The translations under genes were made by a program, and so were the position numbers. Below are positions 20,308-27,696 of a stretch of 64,000 nt of DNA, piece after piece. The stretch is from contig NZ_LIGE01000036.1 in NCBI RefSeq assembly GCF_001297015.1, positions 186,001-250,000 on the forward strand, given 5' to 3'. How positions within the stretch are numbered: the stretch's first letter is position 1; every line of letters begins with the position of its first letter. The notes beneath the pieces are model-generated. The model saw nothing but the letters and a program-made list of their open reading frames with translations. It did no database searches and was not told the DNA's origin. The DNA comes from Pseudomonas sp. RIT-PI-r. Lineage in GTDB: Bacteria > Pseudomonadota > Gammaproteobacteria > Pseudomonadales > Pseudomonadaceae.

Positions 20308-22080
20308 ATGTGCGGATTAGCTGGCGAGTTACGTTTTGATCAACAACCTGCAGACCTTGCAGCCATCGAGCGAATCACCCATCACCTGGCGCCTCGCGGC
20401 CCCGACGCGTGGGGCTTTCATGCCCAAGGGCCGATTGCCCTGGGCCATCGCCGCCTGAAAATCATGGACCTGTCGGACGGCTCGGCGCAGCCGATGATCG
20501 ACAGCCAACTGGGCCTGTCACTGGCCTTCAACGGCGCGATCTACAACTTCCCGGAATTGCGCGCTGAGCTCGAAGCGCTGGGCTATGCCTTCTACTCCGG
20601 TGGCGACACCGAGGTGCTGCTCAAGGGTTACCACGCCTGGGGCGAAGCGCTGCTGCCGAAACTCAACGGCATGTTTGCGTTTGCCATTTGGGAGCGCGAC
20701 GCCAAGCGTCTGTTCATTGCCCGCGACCGTCTCGGCGTCAAGCCGCTGTACCTGTCGCGCACCGGTCAGCGCTTGCGTTTTGCTTCGGCCCTGCCGGCGC
20801 TGCTCAAGGGTGGCGACATCAACCCGATCCTCGATCCGGTGGCGCTTAACCATTACCTGAATTTCCACGCCGTGGTGCCTGCTCCACGCACTTTGTTGGC
20901 GGGCATTGAAAAGTTGCCGCCAGCCACCTGGATGCGCGTTGAAGCCGATGGCACCACCGAACAGAAAACCTGGTGGACCCTGCCCTACGGCCCACACGAC
21001 GATGAGAAAAATCTGACCTTGGAAGACTGGGTCGATCGCGTCCTCGACAGCACCCGCGAGGCGGTGGCGATTCGTCAACGTGCGGCAGTCGATGTTGGCG
21101 TGCTGCTGTCCGGCGGTGTCGATTCGAGCATGCTGGTCGGTCTGTTGCGTGAAGTCGGCGTCGAGAACCTCTCGACCTTTTCCATCGGTTTCCAGGATGC
21201 CGGCGGTGAGCGCGGCGACGAGTTCCAGTATTCGGATCTGATCGCCAAACACTACGGCACCCAGCACCATCAATTGCGCATCGACGAAAAAGAAATCATC
21301 GAGCAATTGCCCGCCGCGTTCCGCGCGATGAGCGAGCCGATGGTCAGCCATGACTGCATCGCCTTCTATCTGCTGTCCCGTGAAGTGGCCAAGCACTGCA
21401 AGGTGGTGCAGAGCGGCCAAGGCGCGGATGAGCTGTTCGCCGGTTATCACTGGTACCCGCAAGTCGACGGCGCGGCCGATCCTTACGCGGCCTATCGCAA
21501 CGCGTTTTTCGACCGCAGTTACGACGACTACGCCGCCACCGTGCAACCGCAATGGCTGACCGAGAATGATGCTGCCGGCGACTTCGTCAAGGAACATTTC
21601 GCCCAGCCCGGCGCCGATGCCGCCGTGGACAAAGCGCTGCGTCTGGACAGCACGGTGATGCTGGTCGACGACCCGGTCAAACGCGTCGACAACATGACCA
21701 TGGCCTGGGGTTTGGAAGCGCGCACGCCGTTTCTCGATTATCGACTGGTCGAACTGTCGGCGCGTGTACCGGGCCAATTCAAGCTGCCCGATGGCGGCAA
21801 GCAAGTCTTGAAAGAAGCTGCACGCCGAGTGATTCCGAGCGAAGTGATCGACCGCAAAAAAGGCTATTTCCCGGTGCCCGGCCTCAAGCACTTGCAGGGC
21901 GATACGCTGAACTGGGTGCGCGAACTGCTGCTCGATCCGAGTCAGGATCGCGGCCTGTTCAACCCGACCATGCTCGACAAATTGCTGACTGATCCGCAAG
22001 GCCAACTGACGCCGTTGCGCGGTTCGAAACTGTGGCAACTGGCGGCCCTGAACCTGTGGCTCAGTGAACAAGGAATCTGA
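20308..22080 (+). CDS. N-acetylglutaminylglutamine amidotransferase (asparagine synthetase-like)
   Basis: This is the last enzyme of the osmoprotectant N-acetylglutaminylglutamine amide (NAGGN) pathway: it amidates the dipeptide with glutamine-derived ammonia. The 590-residue protein has Cys2 as the exposed glutaminase nucleophile (MCGLAGELRF), a class II glutaminase domain to about 200, and an asparagine-synthetase domain with the PP-loop LSGGVDSS (near residue 270). The stop is three bases before the next ATG, so the NAGGN synthetase is coupled. The 163-base upstream region should hold an osmotically regulated promoter; I could not define it. The order matches PA3459-PA3461 from memory. Confidence 0.92.
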   Translation: MCGLAGELRFDQQPADLAAIERITHHLAPRGPDAWGFHAQGPIALGHRRLKIMDLSDGSAQPMIDSQLGLSLAFNGAIYNFPELRAELEALGYAFYSGGDTEVLLKGYHAWGEALLPKLNGMFAFAIWERDAKRLFIARDRLGVKPLYLSRTGQRLRFASALPALLKGGDINPILDPVALNHYLNFHAVVPAPRTLLAGIEKLPPATWMRVEADGTTEQKTWWTLPYGPHDDEKNLTLEDWVDRVLDSTREAVAIRQRAAVDVGVLLSGGVDSSMLVGLLREVGVENLSTFSIGFQDAGGERGDEFQYSDLIAKHYGTQHHQLRIDEKEIIEQLPAAFRAMSEPMVSHDCIAFYLLSREVAKHCKVVQSGQGADELFAGYHWYPQVDGAADPYAAYRNAFFDRSYDDYAATVQPQWLTENDAAGDFVKEHFAQPGADAAVDKALRLDSTVMLVDDPVKRVDNMTMAWGLEARTPFLDYRLVELSARVPGQFKLPDGGKQVLKEAARRVIPSEVIDRKKGYFPVPGLKHLQGDTLNWVRELLLDPSQDRGLFNPTMLDKLLTDPQGQLTPLRGSKLWQLAALNLWLSEQGI

Positions 22081-22083
22081 TCG

Positions 22084-23829
22084 ATGAAACCCCACGCCAC
22101 GGCCATTAACCAACGGCTGATACGCGGCCAGACGCCGTCCTACGAGCGCTTGCAGGCGCGCCTGGCCGAAGATGGCAGCACCCTCGCTGCCGACCCGATT
22201 GCCGTGCATTGCGGCTGGGGCCGGTTGCTGATCGGCCACACCTTTCCCGATCCGGCCTCGCTGGCGCAGGAGTTGCTCAACGAGCAACCGGGCGAGCGTG
22301 ATATTGCTTTGTACGTCGCTGCGCCGCAGCAGATTCTAGGGCTGGAACCGACGCAACTGTTCCTTGATCCATCCGATACCTTGCGCCTGTGGTTCAGCGA
22401 TTACCGCCAGGCCACCCGGGTGTTTCGCGGCTTCCGTATTCGCCGCGCGCAGAGCGAGGCGGACTGGCAGGCGATCAATCAGCTGTATTCGGCACGCGGC
22501 ATGTTGCCGATCGATGCCACGCTGCTGACCCCGCATCATCAGGGCGGCCCGGTGTATTGGCTGGCCGAGGACGAGGACAGCGGCGCGGTGATTGGCAGCG
22601 TCATGGGCCTGAATCATCAAAAAGCATTCAACGATCCGGAGAATGGCAGCAGCCTGTGGTGCCTGGCGGTCGATCCGCAGTGCTCGCGTCCGGGCGTCGG
22701 TGAAGTGTTGGTGCGGCACTTGGTCGAACACTTCATGAGTCGCGGTTTGAGCTATCTGGATCTGTCGGTACTGCACGACAACCGTCAGGCCAAAAGCCTC
22801 TACGCCAAGCTTGGTTTCCGCAACCTGTCGACCTTCGCGATCAAGCGCAAGAACGGCATCAATCAGCCGCTGTTTCTCGGCCCTGGGCCGGAGGCGCAGT
22901 TCAATCCGTATGCGCGGATCATCGTTGAAGAAGCCCATCGGCGTGGCATCGATGTGCAGGTCGATGACGCCGATGCCGGGCTGTTCACCCTCAGCCATGG
23001 CGGTCGTCGCGTGCGCTGCCGCGAATCGTTGAGCGACCTGACCAGCGCGATCAGCATGAGCCTGTGTCAGGACAAAAGCCTGACGCACAAGGTGCTGAAA
23101 GCGGCCGGTCTGAATCTGCCGTCTCAGCAATTGGCGGGCAATGCCGACGACAATCTGGCCTTTCTCGATGAGCATCAACGCGTGGTGGTCAAGCCGCTCG
23201 ACGGTGAACAGGGCCAAGGCGTGGCGGTGGATTTGCAGAGCATCGAAGAGGTGCAGCAGGCGATCGAAGCGGCGAAGTCATTCGACAGCCGCGTGCTGTT
23301 GGAGAGCTTCCACGAAGGCCTTGATCTGCGGATTCTGGTGATCGGTTTTGAAGTGGTCGCGGCAGCGATTCGCAAACCAGCAGAAGTGGTCGGCGATGGT
23401 CAGCATTCGATCGGCGCATTGATCGAAGCCCAGAGTCGGCGACGGCAAGCGGCCACCAGCGGTGAGAGCAAGATTCCGCTGGATCACGAAACCCAGCGCA
23501 CCTTGCATGCCGCCGGGTATGACTACAGCAGTGTTTTGCCGGCCGGCGAGCATCTGTTCGTGCGGCGTACGGCGAATCTGCACACCGGCGGCACGCTGGA
23601 GGATGTCACGGCAATTCTGCATCCGACCCTGGTCGATGCGGCGGTGCGTGCGGCGCGGGCACTGGACATACCGATGGTCGGTCTCGACTTGATGGTGCCG
23701 GCGGCGGATCAACCGGAGTACGTATTCATCGAGGCCAACGAACGCGCCGGGCTGGCCAACCATGAGCCGCAGCCAACGGCGGAGCGGTTTGTCGATTTGT
23801 TGTTTCCGCACAGTCAGCCGGCTGTCTGA
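22084..23829 (+). CDS. ngg: N-acetylglutaminylglutamine synthetase (GNAT plus ATP-grasp)
   Basis: The bifunctional enzyme joins and acetylates two glutamines in NAGGN synthesis. The 581-residue product has a GNAT acetyltransferase domain at about 110-270 (core LAVDPQCSRPGVGEVLVRHL and the later LHDNRQAKSLYAKLGFRNL) and an ATP-grasp ligase domain at about 300-575 (VVKPLDGEQGQGVAVDL, then FIEANERAG near the end). This GNAT/ATP-grasp fusion is specific to the pathway. It is the second gene of the NAGGN operon. A repeat hairpin separates it from the peptidase gene and may lower downstream expression. Confidence 0.92.
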   Translation: MKPHATAINQRLIRGQTPSYERLQARLAEDGSTLAADPIAVHCGWGRLLIGHTFPDPASLAQELLNEQPGERDIALYVAAPQQILGLEPTQLFLDPSDTLRLWFSDYRQATRVFRGFRIRRAQSEADWQAINQLYSARGMLPIDATLLTPHHQGGPVYWLAEDEDSGAVIGSVMGLNHQKAFNDPENGSSLWCLAVDPQCSRPGVGEVLVRHLVEHFMSRGLSYLDLSVLHDNRQAKSLYAKLGFRNLSTFAIKRKNGINQPLFLGPGPEAQFNPYARIIVEEAHRRGIDVQVDDADAGLFTLSHGGRRVRCRESLSDLTSAISMSLCQDKSLTHKVLKAAGLNLPSQQLAGNADDNLAFLDEHQRVVVKPLDGEQGQGVAVDLQSIEEVQQAIEAAKSFDSRVLLESFHEGLDLRILVIGFEVVAAAIRKPAEVVGDGQHSIGALIEAQSRRRQAATSGESKIPLDHETQRTLHAAGYDYSSVLPAGEHLFVRRTANLHTGGTLEDVTAILHPTLVDAAVRAARALDIPMVGLDLMVPAADQPEYVFIEANERAGLANHEPQPTAERFVDLLFPHSQPAV

Positions 23830-23836
23830 CATTTCC

Positions 23837-23943
23837 TGATCGTTCCCACGCTCTGCGTGGGAACGCCTCACCGGACGCTCCGCGTCCATTTGGGACGCAG
23901 AGCGTCCCGGGCTGCATTCCCACGCAGAGCGTGGGAACGATCA
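23837..23943. repeat. Compound hairpin repeat (GTTCCCACGCAGAGCGTGGGAAC type)
   Basis: The outer arms are TGATCGTTCCCACGCTCTGC and its complement at 23924-23943. Each outer arm is itself a small palindrome, and a central GGACGCTCCGCGTCC-type hairpin lies between them, giving a clover-like fold of 107 bases. This is a known Pseudomonas intergenic family; here it lies inside the NAGGN operon. Confidence 0.88.
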
Positions 23944-23967
23944 GTGCTCAACCCATCAGGAGTTTCC

Positions 23968-25158
23968 ATGACCCCGCAAATCCCCGAACCGGATCTCAAC
24001 TACCTGCAAAAAGTCCTCCTGGAAATGCTCGCCATTCCCAGCCCTACCGGCTTCACCGACACCATCGTGCGCTACGTTGCCGAACGTCTGGAAGAACTCG
24101 GCATCCCGTTCGAAATGACCCGGCGCGGCACCATTCGCGCCACGCTCAAGGGCAAGAAGAACAGCCCTGACCGCGCGGTTTCGGCGCACCTGGATACCAT
24201 CGGCGCCGCCGTGCGCGCGGTGAAAGACAACGGTCGTCTGACCCTCGCCCCCGTCGGTTGCTGGTCGAGCCGTTTTGCCGAGGGCAGCCGCGTCAGCCTG
24301 TTTACCGACAACGGCGTGATTCGCGGCAGTGTGTTGCCACTGATGGCCTCCGGGCATGCCTTCAACACTGCAGTCGATGAAATGCCGATCAGTTGGGATC
24401 ACGTCGAACTGCGTCTGGACGCCTACTGCGCGACCAAGGCCGATTGTGATTCGCTGGGCATCAGCGTCGGTGACGTGGTGGCCTTCGATCCGCTGCCGGA
24501 GTTCACCGAAAGCGGCCATATCAGCGCTCGACACCTCGATGACAAGGCTGGCGTTGCTGCGCTTCTGGCCTCACTGAAAGCCATCGTCGACAGCGGCCAG
24601 GAACTGATGATCGATTGCCATCCGCTGTTCACCATCACTGAAGAAACTGGCAGCGGCGCGGCGGCGGCATTGCCGTGGGATGTCAGCGAATTTGTCGGCA
24701 TCGACATTGCGCCGGTCGCGCCGGGGCAACACTCCAGCGAACACGCGGTGAGTGTGGCGATGCAGGATTCCGGCGGGCCGTATGACTATCACCTGTCGCG
24801 GCATTTGCTGCGCCTGGCCAGTGAAAATGAATTGCCGGTGCGCCGCGATCTGTTTCGCTACTACTTCAGCGACGCGCATTCGGCTGTGACCGCCGGGCAC
24901 GATATTCGTACGGCGCTGCTCGCCTTTGGCTGCGATGCAACCCATGGTTATGAGCGCACGCACATCGACAGTCTGGCAGCGTTGAGCCGGTTGTTGGGCG
25001 CTTATATTCTGAGCCCGCCGGTATTCGCCAGCGATGCGGCGCCGGCGAATGCTTCGCTGGATCGCTTCAGTCATCAGATCGAACATGACACGCAGATGGA
25101 AAGCGATACGCGGGTGCCGTCGGTGGACAGTCTGGTGGGGCAGCGTTCCGACAGTTAA
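23968..25158 (+). CDS. NAGGN-system M42-family metallopeptidase
   Basis: The 396-residue zinc aminopeptidase-like protein belongs to the M42/M20 group. Metal ligand motifs are visible: SAHLDTIG (near residue 70), the HLDDKAGVAAL block (near 192), EETGSGAA (near 230) and the late DATHGYERTH. This subfamily occurs with the NAGGN genes and probably turns over the dipeptide or a precursor; its substrate has not been shown here. I chose the ATG at 23968 because AGGAG lies five bases before it; the frame is open upstream only through the repeat element. Confidence 0.9.
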   Translation: MTPQIPEPDLNYLQKVLLEMLAIPSPTGFTDTIVRYVAERLEELGIPFEMTRRGTIRATLKGKKNSPDRAVSAHLDTIGAAVRAVKDNGRLTLAPVGCWSSRFAEGSRVSLFTDNGVIRGSVLPLMASGHAFNTAVDEMPISWDHVELRLDAYCATKADCDSLGISVGDVVAFDPLPEFTESGHISARHLDDKAGVAALLASLKAIVDSGQELMIDCHPLFTITEETGSGAAAALPWDVSEFVGIDIAPVAPGQHSSEHAVSVAMQDSGGPYDYHLSRHLLRLASENELPVRRDLFRYYFSDAHSAVTAGHDIRTALLAFGCDATHGYERTHIDSLAALSRLLGAYILSPPVFASDAAPANASLDRFSHQIEHDTQMESDTRVPSVDSLVGQRSDS

Positions 25159-25182
25159 ATCTCCATCATCTGGGCAATCGCC

Positions 25183-25277
25183 TTCGCGAGCAGGTCGAAT
25201 CGTCGCACCGTCGCTCCCACATTCGGAATGCGTTCCCATGTGGGAGCGACGGTGCGACGATTCGACCTGCTCGCGAA
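25183..25277. repeat. Perfect 40-bp-arm hairpin
   Basis: Arms 25183-25222 and 25238-25277 are exactly complementary over 40 bases around a 15-base loop. It combines the CGCGAGCAGG and GTCGCTCCCAC parts of the local repeat family with the extra insert TCGAATCGTCGCACC. It follows the NAGGN operon and may end it. Confidence 0.92.
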
Positions 25278-25359
25278 TGGGCCGGCCCATCCAACACAAA
25301 ACTGGCAGGCAAACAGCAATCGCCGTAGCATCCCGACATTGATTTGACCGAGGTGCCCC

Positions 25360-25587
25360 ATGCTCATCCCCTACGACGCTCTTGAAGTCGACACCCTCAC
25401 CCGCCTCATCGAAGATTTCGTCACCCGCGACGGCACCGACAACGGCGATGACACGCCGCTGGAAACCCGCGTGCTGCGCGTGCGCCAGGCATTGACCAAG
25501 GGGCAGGCGTTGATCGTCTTCGATCCGGAAAGCGAACAGTGCCAACTGATGCTCAAGCACGACGTCCCCAAGCATCTGTTCGACTGA
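25360..25587 (+). CDS. YheU family (UPF0270) small protein
   Basis: This 75-residue acidic protein has the typical YheU start MLIPYDALEVDTLTRLIEDF and the core CD-rich turn ending in FDPESEQCQLM. GAGG lies six bases before the ATG. The function is unknown across bacteria. It converges with the csrA-like gene with only six bases between the stops, so the two transcripts must overlap at their ends. Confidence 0.87.
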   Translation: MLIPYDALEVDTLTRLIEDFVTRDGTDNGDDTPLETRVLRVRQALTKGQALIVFDPESEQCQLMLKHDVPKHLFD

Positions 25588-25593
25588 AAATCC

Positions 25594-25779
25594 TCAGCGG
25601 GCCTTCTCGGTGGCCTGCTTGCGCTTGATCCGGTCATAGACTTCTGCGCGATGCACATTGACCTTTTGCGGCGCTTCGACGCCAAAGCGCACGCTGGAAC
25701 CGTTTACCGACAGCACGCGCAGGGAAATGTCGTCACCGATTGAAATCAACTCACCGACAACACGGCTGAGTACAAGCAT
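25594..25779 (-). CDS. CsrA/Rsm-family RNA-binding regulator (paralogue)
   Basis: The 61-residue protein is a CsrA-type post-transcriptional regulator that binds GGA motifs in mRNA leaders. It keeps the N-terminal MLVLSR and GDDI strand and the C-terminal R-F-G-V-E-A-P...VHR.E.Y block that makes the RNA-binding face. It differs from canonical RsmA (RVGE and IGV.AP), so it is an additional paralogue, perhaps of the RsmI type; which one I cannot tell. The inner ATG at 25779 is nine bases from GGAGG; the outer ATG at 25788 abuts that site and is unlikely. The leader's own GGA (in TGGAGGATG) would allow autoregulation, which is inference. Confidence 0.9.
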   Translation of the reverse strand: MLVLSRVVGELISIGDDISLRVLSVNGSSVRFGVEAPQKVNVHRAEVYDRIKRKQATEKAR

Positions 25780-25926
25780 GAGGGTCATCCTCCAGGGTTA
25801 GCGAACCCTGAAGATGCGCGGCTTGCGGCGGCTGTTCAATGCACGCCGGGCAAATCAGTAATGCCCTACACCGGCCTGCGCAACATCCTTCAGACCTTTC
25901 CTGCAAATCGTTAAACAACCTTCGAC

Positions 25927-26259
25927 TCAAGCGGCGGAAAACCGTGGACCGAACAGAATCACGCTGGCGCCGATCACGCACAACGCCATGCCGATCCAGT
26001 CTGACCCCAGAGGCCGAACGCGCTCGACCACCGCCAGCCAGCCAACCGAAGCAACAATGTAGATGCCGCCGTAAGCGGCATAGGCGCGACCGGCATAGCC
26101 CGCTTCGACACGCGTCAACAACAGCGCAAACAAGGTCAGACTGAGCAGCGCCGGGATCACCCACAATGCACTTTTGCCCTGGCGCAGCCACATGTAAAAA
26201 GCGAAACAACCGGCGATTTCAAACAACGCCGCGAGGAAAAACCACAAGTAATTGAGCAT
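25927..26259 (-). CDS. YnfA family small membrane protein
   Basis: The 110-residue protein has four hydrophobic helices and the family pattern (WLRQGKSALW, RAYAAYGGIYI, DWIGMALCVIGA). YnfA is related to small multidrug resistance transporters and may form dimers that export cationic compounds. The ATG at 26259 gives the usual length; the 18 extra residues of the open frame do not look like protein. Its transcript appears monocistronic. Confidence 0.88.
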   Translation of the reverse strand: MLNYLWFFLAALFEIAGCFAFYMWLRQGKSALWVIPALLSLTLFALLLTRVEAGYAGRAYAAYGGIYIVASVGWLAVVERVRPLGSDWIGMALCVIGASVILFGPRFSAA

Positions 26260-26322
26260 TGACGCGTCTCGACAGGGTGACCATTGCGGCCACCCTAACG
26301 ACGCCGTCTGCAATGGGCAAGG

Positions 26323-27138
26323 TCAGCCGTTGTTCTGTTTGGCCTTGGCGCGCATTTTCTCCGCCATCGAAGTCATCTCGTTATAGAGCAGTTGCGGGTT
26401 CTTCTGCTTGATCGCCCAGGCCATGCGTCCTTGTTCGTGCGGCAGGATCATGAACTCGCCGGCAGCGACTTGCTGGTAGATGTAGTCAGCGATGTCCGCT
26501 GCGGAAATCGGCGAGCTTTCCAGCAACTTGCCGACCGCCGCTTTCATTGCCGGAGTAGGGCCACGGAACGAGTCGAGCAAGTTGGTCTGGAAGAACGACG
26601 GGCACACCACATGCACGCCGACTTCCTGTTGCGCCAGTTCGATCAACAGACTTTCCGAAAGCGCCACTACGCCAGCCTTGGCCACGTTGTAGTTGCTCAT
26701 CGCCGGGCCCTGCATCAGCGCCGCCATCGAGGCAATGTTGATGATCTTGCCTTTGCTTTGTTCCAGCAACGGCAGGAAGGCTTTGCAGCCCTTGACCACG
26801 CCCATCAGGTTGATCGCGATCTGCCAGTCCCAGTCTTCCAGCGACAGTTCACTGAAGAACCCGCCCGACGCCACACCGGCGTTGTTGACGATGATGTCGA
26901 TGCCACCGAGTTTCTCTTCGCAGGCCTGAGCGAACGCAGTCAGTTGGCTGTAATCACGCACATCGCAACGCTGGATGAAGCCGTCGCCACCAGCCTCACG
27001 AACTGATTTGAGGGTTTCCTGCAGACCGGGCTCGCTGACGTCGGACAGCGCCAGTTGCCAGCCTTCGCGCGCCCAGCGCAGCGCGATTTCGCGACCCAGG
27101 CCTGAGCCCGCGCCAGTGATCATCATGCGATTTTGCAT
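26323..27138 (-). CDS. SDR family oxidoreductase
   Basis: The 271-residue short-chain dehydrogenase has the classical layout: the NAD(P) motif TGAGSGLG at about 8-15, DVRD near 60, NNAG near 87, catalytic Ser in NIASMAAL and the YNVAK pair (near 150-155). The C-terminal half carries QGRMAWAIKQKNPQ, as in a subgroup of uncharacterised Pseudomonas SDRs. The substrate is unknown. The start at 27138 follows AAGG by nine bases. Nearby genes do not hint at a pathway. Confidence 0.88.
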   Translation of the reverse strand: MQNRMMITGAGSGLGREIALRWAREGWQLALSDVSEPGLQETLKSVREAGGDGFIQRCDVRDYSQLTAFAQACEEKLGGIDIIVNNAGVASGGFFSELSLEDWDWQIAINLMGVVKGCKAFLPLLEQSKGKIINIASMAALMQGPAMSNYNVAKAGVVALSESLLIELAQQEVGVHVVCPSFFQTNLLDSFRGPTPAMKAAVGKLLESSPISAADIADYIYQQVAAGEFMILPHEQGRMAWAIKQKNPQLLYNEMTSMAEKMRAKAKQNNG

Positions 27139-27468
27139 AGCAGAGAGCCTTGTTGTTCCGGGGAAGATGCGCGGAGTGTAGCGAAGGTTGTGCGCGCGCC
27201 CACGCTCCATCAAGTTGCTGAATGCAAGATCAAAAGATCGCCGCCTTCGGCAGCTCCTACATGGATTCGTGTAGGTGCTGTCGAGTGAAACGAGGCTGTG
27301 ATCTTTTCGCTACAAAGGAAATAAGCGAGTGATCCAAATACATTAAAAAAACATTGAATTTTCTTTCACTCGCACCAGTCGGAATTTGTAAGCCGTCTGG
27401 AATTACTTAGTCTCCAGTCGCCCCTTGAACACCAAGACTTCTCGAACTCTCTCAACAAGGAAATCGAC
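27139..27468. other. Intergenic region with REP copy upstream of DUF3309 gene
   Basis: This 330-base stretch holds the divergent start regions of the SDR and the DUF3309 gene and one REP-type repeat. The part from 27310 to 27465 is markedly AT-rich and presumably carries the DUF3309 promoter; I could not assign boxes. I see no further gene. Confidence 0.6.
27232..27307. repeat. Degenerate REP-type repeat
   Basis: The left arm (27232-27261) has the standard AAAAGATCGC...GGCAGCTCCTACA form. The right arm (27270-27307) is decayed and carries an eight-base insertion. It lies between divergent genes. Confidence 0.8.
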
Positions 27469-27621
27469 ATGGGCACAATTCTAATCATTATCCTGATCCT
27501 GTTGCTGATCGGTGGTCTGCCGGTCTTCCCGCACTCCAGAAGTTGGGGTTATGGTCCTTCGGGCATTATCGGCGTGGTATTGGTAGTGCTGCTAGTGCTG
27601 CTGTTACTCGGTCGGATATAA
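27469..27621 (+). CDS. DUF3309 family small membrane peptide
   Basis: This 50-residue peptide is almost entirely two hydrophobic helices (MGTILIIILILLLIGGL and GIIGVVLVVLLVLLLLG) joined by a loop with HSRSWGYGPSG, the hallmark of the DUF3309 family. AAGGA lies six bases before the ATG. Such peptides are often stress-induced; the function is unknown. A strong bidirectional terminator follows 20 bases later. It is short enough to be missed by gene callers. Confidence 0.87.
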   Translation: MGTILIIILILLLIGGLPVFPHSRSWGYGPSGIIGVVLVVLLVLLLLGRI

Positions 27622-27633
27622 CGATTCAAGCGC

Positions 27634-27668
27634 AAAAAAAAGAGGCCCTGTTCAGGGCCTCTTTTTTA
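27634..27668. terminator. Bidirectional intrinsic terminator
   Basis: The ten-pair stem AGAGGCCCTG / CAGGGCCTCT (27641-27662) has a two-base loop, an A-tract on the left and a T-tract on the right. It can end both the DUF3309 transcript and the convergent membrane sulfatase transcript. Confidence 0.93.
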
Positions 27669-27696
27669 TTGCGTGGGTTTTACTGTCGCCAGGCGA

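Noticed and set aside
20518..22287. 589-residue minus-strand ORF opposite the NAGGN amidotransferase
   Set aside because: It is antisense to a gene with intact catalytic motifs, and its own composition is not protein-like.
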